Shown here one piece after another: positions 32,945 through 41,919 of a stretch of DNA of 64,000 bases. The stretch's first letter is position 1. Every line of letters begins with the position of its first letter. A model generated the notes under the pieces. That model was not told the origin of the DNA. It saw only the letters and a program-made list of their open reading frames with translations, and ran no database searches. This DNA comes from an uncultured Clostridia bacterium (GTDB lineage Bacteria > Bacillota > Clostridia > Oscillospirales > Acutalibacteraceae). Made by a program: the position numbers and the translations under genes. The DNA is taken from NCBI GenBank assembly GCA_947170465.1, contig CAMVTS010000003.1:1-64000 (forward strand), given 5' to 3'.

Positions 32945-35900
32945 TTATACGGTTACTTCGCCTTCGTAGACGGTCTCGGCGTTGCCGGTCATGTAGACGG
33001 TTTCGTCGGTGTAGTTGACAATCAGGTCGCCGCCCTTGAGCTTGACCTTGATGTCCTCGCCCTTCTGACAGAAGCCGTTTTCGCAAGCCGCTACCGCCAC
33101 CGCGCAGGCGCCGGTACCGCAAGCCCAGGTCTCGCCGGAGCCGCGCTCCCAGACGCGCATTTTGATGGTGTGGTCGTTGAGGACGGTGACAAACTCAGTG
33201 TTGACGCGCTCCGGGAAAAGCGGATTATGCTCGAACAGCGGACCGATTTTTTCGAGGTCGATGTGGTCGATGTCGCTGTCAACAAACACCACGCAATGGG
33301 GATTTCCCATGGAAACGCAGGTGATGTTGTACTCCTTGTCACCGATGGTGACGGTTCTGTCAACAACCTTTTCGCCGCTGAGCTTCACGGGAATCTGCTT
33401 CGGGTCAAGAACCGCCTTGCCCATATCGACGCGCAGGGTGGTGACCTCGCCGTCAGTGGTGTATGCCTTCAGCTTCTTGATGCCGCTGAGGGTTTCGATG
33501 GTGATTTCGTCCTTTTCCTTGATGTCCACCATGCCGTGGTCATAGAGGAACTTGCCGACGCAGCGGATACCGTTGCCGCACATCTGACCCTCTGAGCCGT
33601 CGCGGTTGTACATCTTCATCTGCGCGTCAGCGACCTTGGAGGGCGCGACGAGAATCACGCCGTCAGCGCCTACGCCGAAATGACGGTCACTCAGACGGAC
33701 AGCCAGCGCCTCGGGGTTGTTAATCCACTGACCGAAGGTGGAGAAGTAGATATAGTCGTTGCCGATACCCTGCATTTTGGTGAATTTCAGCTTGACCTTA
33801 CTATCGCGCATCCGGTTGATGTCGACAAGCTCGGTGCTCTGCTGGGAATAGCGGCTGCGCAGGCAATCCGCGAGCGCGTTGGCGGTGTCGAGAGAGGTCA
33901 GGCAGGGAATGTTTCTCTCAACGGTCTTGCGGCGGATTTTAACGGAATCGCGGGAGGGAATTCTGCCCTTCGCGGAGGTGGAAATCACGTACTGAATCTT
34001 GCCGCTTTCAATCAGGGCGAGGGTGTTGTTGTGCTCGTCCTCGTGAATCTTGGGCACGTTCACAGCGTCAATGCCGTACTTCCTGAGCACCTTGGCGGTA
34101 CCGTTGGTGGCGTACAGCTTGAAGCCGAGGTCGTAGTACTTCTTGGCAATCTCGCCGATTTCCGCCTTGTCGGAATCACGGACGGTGATGAACACGCCGC
34201 CCTTCTTCTTCATCTTGTAGCCGGCGGCAATCAGGCCCTTGTAGAGCGCTTCCTCCAGCGTGCCGGCAATACCGAGCACCTCGCCGGTGGACTTCATCTC
34301 GGGACCGAGGTGGTTATCGACGTTAATCAGCTTTTCAAAGCTGAATACCGGCACCTTGACCGCGATATAGGGGCTCTTTCTGTAGAGACCGGTGCCGTAG
34401 CCCATGTCGGCAAGGCGCTCGCCGAGCATGGCTCTGGTAGCGAGGTCAACCATGGGAACGCCGGTGACCTTGCTGATATAGGGAATGGTACGCGAGGAAC
34501 GCGGATTGACCTCGATAACGTACAACTCGTTGTTGTAGATGAGGTACTGGATATTGACAAGACCCTTGGTGCGCAGGTCAATTGCCAGGTTGCGCGAGCT
34601 GGTGACGATAGTCTCGGTCATCTCGTCGGAGATGTTCCACGCCGGATAGACCGCAATCGAGTCTCCGGAGTGAACGCCGGCGCGCTCAACGTGCTCCATG
34701 ATACCGGGAATGAGGATATCCTCGCCGTCGCAGATAGCGTCCACCTCAATCTCGGTGCCCTGTAAGTATTTATCAATCAGAATCGGGTTTTCAATGTTCT
34801 GTGCCAGGATAATCGCCATGTACTCCCTGACGTCCGCCTCGTTGAAGGCGATAATCATGTTCTGACCGCCGAGCACGTAGGACGGACGGAGCAGAACGGG
34901 ATAGCCGATGGACTCCGCCACGTCGAGGGCTTCCTCGGTCGTCATGACGGTCACGCCCTTCGGGCGCTTGATGTGGTACTTCTCGAGCAGTTCGTCAAAG
35001 CGCTCTCTGTCCTCCGCCATGTCAATCGCGTCGTAGGAGGTACCGAGGATATTGACGTTGTTGTCGCTGAGGAACTTGGTCAGCTTGATAGCGGTCTGAC
35101 CGCCGAAGGCAACGACCACGCCGTAGGGATTCTCGGTCTTGATAATACCCATGACGTCCTCGGTAGTGAGGGGTTCAAAGTAGAGTCTGTCGGCGGTGTC
35201 AAAGTCGGTGGAAACCGTCTCGGGGTTGTTGTTGACGATAACCACGTCGTAGCCTGCCTTTTTCAGCGCCCATACGCAGTGAACGGAGGCGTAGTCGAAC
35301 TCGATGCCCTGACCGATACGGATAGGACCGGAGCCGAATACGATGATGGTCTTTTTGTCGCTCTTTCTCTCGGCGATAAACTCCTCCGCCTCGTTCTCCT
35401 TATCGAAGGTGGAATAGAAGTAAGGCGTCTCGGCGGCGAACTCAGCCGCGCAGGTGTCAACCATCTTGTAAACCGGGGTGAGCGGATTCTTGATTTCGCA
35501 GCCGGACAGCTCGACGATGGTCTTGTCGAGGAAGCCGGTCTTTTTGGCGGTCATGTACAGCTCGTCGGTCAGCTCGCCCTTTTTGAGGGCTTCGGTGACG
35601 TTGATGATGTTCTGCATTTTGTAGAGGAACCACTCGTCAATCATGGTGATGTCGTGGATTTTCTCTACGGAAATGCCGCGCTTGAGGGCTTCGTACACGC
35701 AGAAAATTCTTCTGTCGTCGCAGACGCTCAGGCGGTCGGCGACAGAGGCGTTGGAGAGCTGCTCAAACTCCTTGTCGTCGAGGGTGTTGTGGGAGATTTC
35801 AGCGCCGCGGACAGCCTTCATAATCGCCTGCTCAAAGGTCGGCGCAATCGCCATGACCTCGCCGGTCGCCTTCATCTGGGTGCCGAGTTCACGCTTGGCG

Positions 35901-37000
35901 TATACAAATTTATCGAAAGGCCATTTCGGGAACTTGACGACCACGTAGTCGATAGACGGCTCAAAGCAGGCGTAGGTCGTACCCGTTACGGCGTTCTTGA
36001 TTTCGTCGAGGTTGTAGCCGATAGCGATTTTCGCCGCTACCTTGGCAATGGGATAGCCGGTCGCCTTGGAAGCGAGGGCTGAGGAGCGCGATACACGGGG
36101 GTTGACCTCGATAACCGCGTATTCAAAGGACTCCGGATTGAGGGCAAACTGGCAGTTGCAGCCGCCTTCTACCTTCAGCGCGGAGATGATGTCAAGCGCC
36201 GCGGAACGGAGCATCTGATATTCCTTGTCGGAGAGGGTGACGGTCGGCGCGATAACGATGGAGTCGCCGGTGTGAACGCCGACGGGGTCAAAGTTCTCCA
36301 TGGAGCAAATCGTGATAACGTTGCCGGCGGAGTCGCGCATGACCTCGAACTCGATTTCCTTCCAGCCGGAGATGCACTTCTCAACCAATACCTGGGTAAT
36401 CGGCGAAAGCTCCAGACCGTTGGAGGTGATTTCGCGCAGCTCCTCCTCGTCGTTGACGATACCGCCGCCGGTGCCGCCGAGGGTAAACGCCGGACGGATA
36501 ATCACCGGATAGCCGATTTCCTCGGCAAAGGCAACCGCGGATTCCACATCGTTGACGACGGTAGACGGAATACAGGGCTGGTTGATGGACTCCATGGTGT
36601 CCTTGAAGAGCTGTCTGTCCTCTGCCTTATCAATGGTTTCGGGATTGGCGCCGAGGAGCTGAACGCCGTGCTTTTCGAGAAAGCCTTCCTTGGCGAGCTG
36701 CATGGAGAGCGTCAGACCGGTCTGACCGCCGAGGGTGGAGAGCAGGCTGTCGGGCTTCTCCTTGATGATAATGCGCTTCACTGTTTCGAGGGTAAGCGGT
36801 TCAATGTAGATTTTATCCGCCATGGCGTTGTCGGTCATGATGGTCGCGGGGTTGGAGTTGACGAGGATAACCTCCAGTCCTTCCTCCTTGAGCGCACGGC
36901 ACGCCTGGGTGCCGGCGTAGTCAAATTCGGCAGCCTGTCCGATGACGATAGGACCGGAGCCGATAACCATTACTCGTTTGATATCCTTTTTCAGTGGCAT
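32945..37000 (-). CDS. carB: Carbamoyl-phosphate synthase large chain fused to diaminopimelate epimerase
   Basis: One uninterrupted 1351-residue frame. Residues 1 to ~1060 are a full CarB: two ATP-grasp halves (MVIGSGPIVIGQAAEFDYAG; second half IVFGSGPIRIGQGIEFDYAS at about 545) and an MGS-like allosteric domain. From about 1064 (MRDSKVKLKFTKMQGIGNDY) comes a full DapF: catalytic cysteines in MCGNGIRCVGKF and WACGTGACAVAV, plus the EFVT and GNPHCVVF segments. CarB makes carbamoyl phosphate for pyrimidine and arginine synthesis; DapF makes meso-diaminopimelate. These pathways are unrelated and such a fusion is not familiar to me. No convincing ribosome site precedes the internal ATG at 33811. 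carA lies 26 bp upstream. Confidence 0.93.
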   Translation of the reverse strand: MPLKKDIKRVMVIGSGPIVIGQAAEFDYAGTQACRALKEEGLEVILVNSNPATIMTDNAMADKIYIEPLTLETVKRIIIKEKPDSLLSTLGGQTGLTLSMQLAKEGFLEKHGVQLLGANPETIDKAEDRQLFKDTMESINQPCIPSTVVNDVESAVAFAEEIGYPVIIRPAFTLGGTGGGIVNDEEELREITSNGLELSPITQVLVEKCISGWKEIEFEVMRDSAGNVITICSMENFDPVGVHTGDSIVIAPTVTLSDKEYQMLRSAALDIISALKVEGGCNCQFALNPESFEYAVIEVNPRVSRSSALASKATGYPIAKVAAKIAIGYNLDEIKNAVTGTTYACFEPSIDYVVVKFPKWPFDKFVYAKRELGTQMKATGEVMAIAPTFEQAIMKAVRGAEISHNTLDDKEFEQLSNASVADRLSVCDDRRIFCVYEALKRGISVEKIHDITMIDEWFLYKMQNIINVTEALKKGELTDELYMTAKKTGFLDKTIVELSGCEIKNPLTPVYKMVDTCAAEFAAETPYFYSTFDKENEAEEFIAERKSDKKTIIVFGSGPIRIGQGIEFDYASVHCVWALKKAGYDVVIVNNNPETVSTDFDTADRLYFEPLTTEDVMGIIKTENPYGVVVAFGGQTAIKLTKFLSDNNVNILGTSYDAIDMAEDRERFDELLEKYHIKRPKGVTVMTTEEALDVAESIGYPVLLRPSYVLGGQNMIIAFNEADVREYMAIILAQNIENPILIDKYLQGTEIEVDAICDGEDILIPGIMEHVERAGVHSGDSIAVYPAWNISDEMTETIVTSSRNLAIDLRTKGLVNIQYLIYNNELYVIEVNPRSSRTIPYISKVTGVPMVDLATRAMLGERLADMGYGTGLYRKSPYIAVKVPVFSFEKLINVDNHLGPEMKSTGEVLGIAGTLEEALYKGLIAAGYKMKKKGGVFITVRDSDKAEIGEIAKKYYDLGFKLYATNGTAKVLRKYGIDAVNVPKIHEDEHNNTLALIESGKIQYVISTSAKGRIPSRDSVKIRRKTVERNIPCLTSLDTANALADCLRSRYSQQSTELVDINRMRDSKVKLKFTKMQGIGNDYIYFSTFGQWINNPEALAVRLSDRHFGVGADGVILVAPSKVADAQMKMYNRDGSEGQMCGNGIRCVGKFLYDHGMVDIKEKDEITIETLSGIKKLKAYTTDGEVTTLRVDMGKAVLDPKQIPVKLSGEKVVDRTVTIGDKEYNITCVSMGNPHCVVFVDSDIDHIDLEKIGPLFEHNPLFPERVNTEFVTVLNDHTIKMRVWERGSGETWACGTGACAVAVAACENGFCQKGEDIKVKLKGGDLIVNYTDETVYMTGNAETVYEGEVTV

Positions 37001-37026
37001 AGTATCAATCCTTATCTGTTATAGAA

Positions 37027-38118
37027 TCAGTTGTTTTCCTTGTATTCCTTCATCATACCGACAAAGCGGTCAAACATAAACGAAGTGTCCAGCGGACCGC
37101 CGCAGGCTTCGGGGTGGAACTGTACGGAGAACGCCGGAATATCGGTGTAGTCCACACCCTCGCAGGTGCCGTCGTTGCCGTTGGCGTAGCTCACTCTGGC
37201 GTCGGCAGGCAGGCTTTCGGAAACGACCGCGTAGCCGTGGTTCTGGGAGGTGATGTACACCTTGCCGGTGGTCGTGTCCTTGACGGGCTGGTTCGCGCCG
37301 CGGTGACCGTATTTGAGCTTTTCGGTCTGCGCGCCTCTGGCGAGGGCGAGCAGCTGATGACCGAGACAGATACCGAACATCGGCACGCCGCTGTCGGAGA
37401 GCTTTTTGAGCTCCTCAATCACGGCGGTATTCTCCGCCGGATCTCCGGGGCCGTTGGAAAGCATAATGCCGTCGGGATTGAGCGCCAGCACCTCCTCGGC
37501 GGTGGTGTGCGCCGGCACAACCGTCAGATTGCAGCCGCGCTTGTTGAGCTGTCTGCCGATATTGTGCTTCGCGCCAAAGTCCATGAGCACCACGTTCCAC
37601 TGCGGATTATCCTCCGCCGGAAAGAACTCGTTTTCGGTGATGGTCGTGCTCTCAACCGCCTTGGTGATGCGGTAGCTTCTGAGCTCCTCCAGCAGCGCGT
37701 CCGTTACCTCGGGCGTGTACTGAATCCGGCACGCCATGACGCCTGCCTCACGCACAATACGGGTGAGGGCGCGCGTGTCGATACCGCAGATGCCGGGGAC
37801 ATTTTTTTCTTTTAAAAAGGCGTCAAGATTACCCTCACAACGGAAGTTGGAAGGTTCCTGACACCACTCTCTGACAATATAACCCTTGAGGCAAGGGGAA
37901 TCTGTTTCAAAATCGGAGGTAATCACGCCGTAGTTGCCGATTAACGGGAAGGTCTGCAGAACCACCTGACCAAAATAGCTGGGGTCGGTGAGTGTTTCAA
38001 GATAGCCTGTCATCGCGGTCGTGAAAACAAGCTCTCCCGTTGTTTCTTTTTCGGCGCCAAATGCCTTGCCCTCGAAAACAGTTCCGTTTTCCAGAACTAA
38101 GTACGCAGAACGATTCAT
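37027..38118 (-). CDS. carA: Carbamoyl-phosphate synthase small chain
   Basis: 363 residues. The N-terminal CarA domain (LVLENGTVFEGKAFG) is followed by a class I glutaminase with nucleophile Cys in MFGICLGHQLLALA and the His/Glu pair in QFHPEA. It supplies ammonia to CarB through the complex tunnel. An AGGA site precedes ATG. carB-dapF follows after 26 bp and the ANTAR gene lies 93 bp upstream on the same strand. Confidence 0.96.
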   Translation of the reverse strand: MNRSAYLVLENGTVFEGKAFGAEKETTGELVFTTAMTGYLETLTDPSYFGQVVLQTFPLIGNYGVITSDFETDSPCLKGYIVREWCQEPSNFRCEGNLDAFLKEKNVPGICGIDTRALTRIVREAGVMACRIQYTPEVTDALLEELRSYRITKAVESTTITENEFFPAEDNPQWNVVLMDFGAKHNIGRQLNKRGCNLTVVPAHTTAEEVLALNPDGIMLSNGPGDPAENTAVIEELKKLSDSGVPMFGICLGHQLLALARGAQTEKLKYGHRGANQPVKDTTTGKVYITSQNHGYAVVSESLPADARVSYANGNDGTCEGVDYTDIPAFSVQFHPEACGGPLDTSFMFDRFVGMMKEYKENN

Positions 38119-38165
38119 AGTAACATCCTTTCAGAGTTGGTATAGGTCTAAGTGATAAGTGGTAG

Positions 38166-38185
38166 GGTTCGGTCTTGACCGAACC
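38166..38185. terminator. Hairpin between the ANTAR and carA genes
   Basis: GGTTCGGT-CTTG-ACCGAACC is a perfect stem with no clear T tract, flanked by AAGTGATAAGTGG-type repeats. It may separate the ANTAR gene from the car operon. Confidence 0.45.
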
Positions 38186-38211
38186 GCTGATTGAACACCT
38201 GACACTTGCCA

Positions 38212-38781
38212 CTAATTCTCATACGTCTGTATCACCTGTTTGGCGACGTTCAGACGGGTGGTGCGCAAATCCATCGCCTGTTTTTCCAGGTAACGGTGCG
38301 CCTGCTCCTCGCTCATGTTCAGGCAGGTGACGAGAAGGAGCTTGGCACGGTCGATGATTTTCAAATCCTCCACCATGTGCCGAAGCCGCTCATTTTCCCG
38401 CTCGACGCGCAGCAGCCGGCTGCGGAAGCAGTCCGCAAAGAGAAGGTAGTGATGAAACAAATGCTTGTTGACCGGCTTGGCAATCACCATCACGCCGCGG
38501 CTGTTGAGCAGGTCGCTGAGCTCCTCGGCGTTCTTCTGCGGCGCAATCACCACCACGCTCGCGCGCGTGGTATCGGCAAAATGCTCCGCCAGCGCCACGC
38601 CGTTTTCATCAATCAGCGGCGCGTTAATCACAATCAGGTCGTAGGCGGTTTCCTCACTGCGCTCTCTCGCGCTGTAGGCGGCATACACCGTGGTGACGCT
38701 CGGATAACCCTCCTGCCGCAGCAGCTGCGCCAACGCCTTGGCACTCTGTTCTGAAGCGGACACCAGCAAGGTTTTTTTCAT
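38212..38781 (-). CDS. ANTAR-domain response regulator (transcription antiterminator)
   Basis: 189 residues. The N-terminal receiver-like domain (~1-115) has few of the usual acidic residues; a coiled coil leads into a C-terminal ANTAR RNA-binding domain (IDRAKLLLVTCLNMSEEQAH, about 140-160). ANTAR proteins bind paired hairpins in nascent RNA and prevent terminator formation. In Clostridia they are often linked to glutamine/nitrogen genes. Likely targets here are car (93 bp downstream) or glnN, which has a leader terminator. Confidence 0.88.
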   Translation of the reverse strand: MKKTLLVSASEQSAKALAQLLRQEGYPSVTTVYAAYSARERSEETAYDLIVINAPLIDENGVALAEHFADTTRASVVVIAPQKNAEELSDLLNSRGVMVIAKPVNKHLFHHYLLFADCFRSRLLRVERENERLRHMVEDLKIIDRAKLLLVTCLNMSEEQAHRYLEKQAMDLRTTRLNVAKQVIQTYEN

Positions 38782-38910
38782 GTCATCACCACCGCAATGT
38801 CTTTTTCAACATATTATTTTAACCGATTTCGCCGCTTTCATATTTACTTTATGGAATTAAAATATTTTTTTTGTTTCAAAGGCAGAACACTGTCAACCAT
38901 GACAAATTTC

Positions 38911-38939
38911 TTGCAATTTTATACGCAATCGTGTATAAT
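38911..38939 (+). promoter_or_regulatory. Promoter of the nucleotidyltransferase-fold gene
   Basis: TTGCAA (38911-38916), 17 nt, TATAAT (38934-38939). Its position shows that the ORF-track start at 38871 cannot be the real one. Confidence 0.75.
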
Positions 38940-38963
38940 CATAATGAAACTATTTGGAATCGA

Positions 38964-40142
38964 GTGATTGCATTGAATCAATTCTCTGATAACTTCTGCG
39001 CCATGGTCTATCTGACCGGATGCGCGCTCAACAAAACAAAGCCGGAGCGCGGACGTTTGGAAAGTATTTCCCCCGACGCGCTTCTCCGTGAATGCGAACA
39101 CAACGCAGCCGCAGCACTGGTCGCGTACGCGCTGAAGGACTGGCTCAAAGATGAATCGATATTCACTCCGGAACAAGCCGCGAAATGGACTTCCGTCTCC
39201 AACAACGCGCTTCGCCGCATGGTGCTTTTGCAGGGTGAACGTGAGCGTCTGCGCGCGTTTCTTGAAAAAAAACACATCTGGTACATGTTTCTCAAGGGAA
39301 CGCAGATGATGAAATACTATCCCACTCCCGCTCTGCGTGAGATGATGGACACCGACTTGCTGGTAGACGACACAAAAGCGGAAATCATTCATGATTTTAT
39401 GGTTCAAAACGGGTACGAGGTGCACGAATATATGCAGTCCAAGCACGACTGCTATCAGAAACCGCCGGTATATGAGGTGGAATTTCACCGTTCATTGTTT
39501 GGCACCCATCATCCGCGCCACGCGGCGTATTTTAAGGATATCAAATCGAGATTGCTGCCTGTCAAGGAAGGCTCCTATGAGTACCGCTTTTCTGACGATG
39601 ATTTCTATATCTATCTGATTGCTCATTCCATCAAGCACCTCGGCTGGCGCGGTTTGAGTATCAAGGCGCTCGCCGACACCTATCTCTATCTGCAGGCAAA
39701 AACACTTAACTGGGACTACATCACACAAGAGCTTGAAAAGCTGCAGATTTCACGTCAGGAGGAGCAGCTGCGTTCGCTGACATTGAAGCTGTTCGCGGCG
39801 GAATCGCAAACAAGCATACCGGAATTGACCGGCGCGGAACGCAGCATGCTTGCGATTATAGCGCAGGCAGGCGACTACGGCAGCGAGGAGGGCGATATCC
39901 GCAGTAAAATCCGCACCGACGAAACGATTGACTTCGACAACCAGCGCGCAAGTCATTCCGAAAAGCGCAAATATGTCCGCGCGAGAATCTTTCTGAGCAA
40001 GGAACAGGTGCAGAGATGGTATCCCTACTTCGCGGAGCACAAGGGAGCCAGACCGTTTTTGATTTTTTACCGCATTGGTCAGGCGCTCACCACCAAGCGC
40101 AAAAAGGTAACAAATGAAATCAAAACCATTTCGAGGTCATAA
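38964..40142 (+). CDS. Nucleotidyltransferase-family protein (PF14907-like)
   Basis: About 392 residues from GTG 38964 (or 389 from TTG 38973), just after a strong promoter. A central block, KHIWYMFLKGTQMMKYYPTP...REMMDTDLLVD, matches the uncharacterised nucleotidyltransferase family often found in polysaccharide and peptide-modification clusters (a GxD/D-L-L type metal site: MDTDLLV). Substrate unknown. It is convergent with the flippase gene of the capsule locus and separated from it by repeat copy 3. Confidence 0.75.
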   Translation: MIALNQFSDNFCAMVYLTGCALNKTKPERGRLESISPDALLRECEHNAAAALVAYALKDWLKDESIFTPEQAAKWTSVSNNALRRMVLLQGERERLRAFLEKKHIWYMFLKGTQMMKYYPTPALREMMDTDLLVDDTKAEIIHDFMVQNGYEVHEYMQSKHDCYQKPPVYEVEFHRSLFGTHHPRHAAYFKDIKSRLLPVKEGSYEYRFSDDDFYIYLIAHSIKHLGWRGLSIKALADTYLYLQAKTLNWDYITQELEKLQISRQEEQLRSLTLKLFAAESQTSIPELTGAERSMLAIIAQAGDYGSEEGDIRSKIRTDETIDFDNQRASHSEKRKYVRARIFLSKEQVQRWYPYFAEHKGARPFLIFYRIGQALTTKRKKVTNEIKTISRS

Positions 40143-40159
40143 TTTATCGCATATAATAA

Positions 40160-40433
40160 GAGGGTTTGGCACATAGCCGAACCCTCAGACTGTAGAAAAA
40201 GTCTAAATGTTGTTTTTACAGGATAAAGTATGACAAAATCGTAGGGGCGCACCCGCGTGTGCGCCCGGGATAGGAAACCGTACGTTTCCACGGCAGATAT
40301 GGTTAGATAGGAAAACGCAGCTCGGGCGGACACATGGGTCCGCCCCTACGTCAGAACCTAATATTTTGCCATTCTATTTTTTGCAAATATAGTTTTTCGA
40401 CAAACAGAGGGTTTGGCACATAGCCGAACCCTC
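40160..40433 (-). repeat. Hairpin-flanked repeat element, copy 3 (inverted)
   Basis: The body (40187-40406, 220 bp) is the reverse complement of copies 1 and 2. Both sides carry the same 27-nt hairpin GAGGGTTTGG-CACATAG-CCGAACCCTC (40160-40186 and 40407-40433), identical to each other but different from the hairpins around the other copies. The right one is followed by TGTTTGTTATTTTTTTT. It fills the space between two convergent genes. Confidence 0.85.
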
Positions 40434-40439
40434 TGTTTG

Positions 40440-41915
40440 TTATTTTTTTTCTTTTTTCTTCTTTTTTTTGAGAAAGGACTTGACGGTGTCGAGCATATAG
40501 GTATACGCCTCCATGTGGAAGAGTCTGGAGCCGCCAAGATAAATTCCGGCGCCGACGACGAGCTGCAGCAGCAGCGTGACAATCAGCGGAAGCGGCAAAA
40601 ACTCAAGGCAGTGCACGCAGACGCCCATGAATACCGCCAGCAGAATCGCGGGCAGGATATCCTTAAGCTGTTCCAGATAGCCGTAGCCCAGCAGCTTGCG
40701 GTTGGGATAGGCATTGATAATCTGGCTGATAAGGCTGACACCCAGCCAGCTCAGCGCAATAGCGTACACACCGAACCAGATGGTGGATAACAGCGCCACC
40801 ACGCCGACGATTTTCTTGATAATCTCAAATTTCAGGAACAGGTCGCTGCGTCCCATCGCCTTGATGGCGCTCTGGTTGGCGGACTGAATCGGGAAGAATA
40901 TCGAGGTGATGCAAAAGATGTACATAAACGGTACAATCGGCAGCCACTTTTCCGTCATCAGCAGGGTAATAATCGTGTTGCCGCAGAAGGCAAGTCCCAT
41001 CATCAGCGGCGCCATGAGGTAAGTGCTGACCATAATGGCGCGGCGCGTCATCGCCTTGACGCGGCTGCGGTCGTCCTGCTCAAGCGACAGCGTAGGAAAG
41101 AGCACCGAGTCAATTGACGTATTGATATTGGTGACAATCAAATCCGGCAGACGTTTTCCCTGGTTGTAGTAGGCAAGCTGAGAAGCGGCGTAGAATTTGC
41201 CGATAAGCACCTGACTGAGATTGTTGTAGAGCGCGTCCACCACAGACGGCACCATGATTTTCCAGCCGTAGGAGAGCAGTCCCTTGAGTCTCTTAAAGGA
41301 GAACATCAGCTTTGGGCGCCAGTCGATGATAAACCAGAGCACAATGGTATCCACCGCGAGATTGGTGAGCTTCTGCACCACCAGCGCCCAGGCACCGCCG
41401 CCCATAACGGCGACCGCAATGCCGGCAACACCGGAAAGCAATGTTCCGGCGAGCGTTGCCCAGAAAAATTTCTTGAACTGTAAATGCCGCGAGACATACG
41501 CCTGCTGGACGTTTTTCAGTCCCGAAATGATAATCATGATACACAGCACGCGCATAATCGGCGTGAGCGATTCGTCATGATAGAACGACGCGATAAACGG
41601 CGCGCCGAAGAAGGAAATCGCGTAGAGAAACAGGCACCACGCCATATAGAAATAGAACACCGAGGAGAAGTCGAGGTCATCGGCGTCCTTTTTCTGAATC
41701 AGGGCATTGCCGAGACCGCTCTCGACAAAGACCTGCAGCACCTGTGTAAAGATAAACACCAGCGCTACCGTGCCGTAGTCCTCCGGCAGCAGCAGTCGGG
41801 TGAGAACAATCGAAACAATAAACTGAATAATCTGCGCGCCGGCTCGTTCCGCCAAGCGCCAGATAAAATTGGAAACCGTGCGTTTGCGAACGCTTTTTGG
41901 CTTGTTTTCTTCCAT
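40440..41915 (-). CDS. Polysaccharide flippase (Wzx/MATE-like)
   Basis: 491 residues from MEENKPKSVRKRTVS (AGGAG 9 nt upstream; the ORF-track start is 13 codons earlier). About 12-14 membrane helices follow and the family opening FIWRLAERAGAQIIQFIVS is typical of oligosaccharide flippases. It moves lipid-linked repeat units across the membrane. The C-terminus ends in a lysine-rich run (KKKKKKEKK). It is the last gene of the capsule locus. Confidence 0.92.
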   Translation of the reverse strand: MEENKPKSVRKRTVSNFIWRLAERAGAQIIQFIVSIVLTRLLLPEDYGTVALVFIFTQVLQVFVESGLGNALIQKKDADDLDFSSVFYFYMAWCLFLYAISFFGAPFIASFYHDESLTPIMRVLCIMIIISGLKNVQQAYVSRHLQFKKFFWATLAGTLLSGVAGIAVAVMGGGAWALVVQKLTNLAVDTIVLWFIIDWRPKLMFSFKRLKGLLSYGWKIMVPSVVDALYNNLSQVLIGKFYAASQLAYYNQGKRLPDLIVTNINTSIDSVLFPTLSLEQDDRSRVKAMTRRAIMVSTYLMAPLMMGLAFCGNTIITLLMTEKWLPIVPFMYIFCITSIFFPIQSANQSAIKAMGRSDLFLKFEIIKKIVGVVALLSTIWFGVYAIALSWLGVSLISQIINAYPNRKLLGYGYLEQLKDILPAILLAVFMGVCVHCLEFLPLPLIVTLLLQLVVGAGIYLGGSRLFHMEAYTYMLDTVKSFLKKKKKKEKK

Positions 41916-41919
41916 AAAG

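Noticed and set aside
38871-38963. Upstream ATG for the nucleotidyltransferase gene
   Set aside because: It lies upstream of the TTGCAA-17-TATAAT promoter, so it would not be in the transcript.
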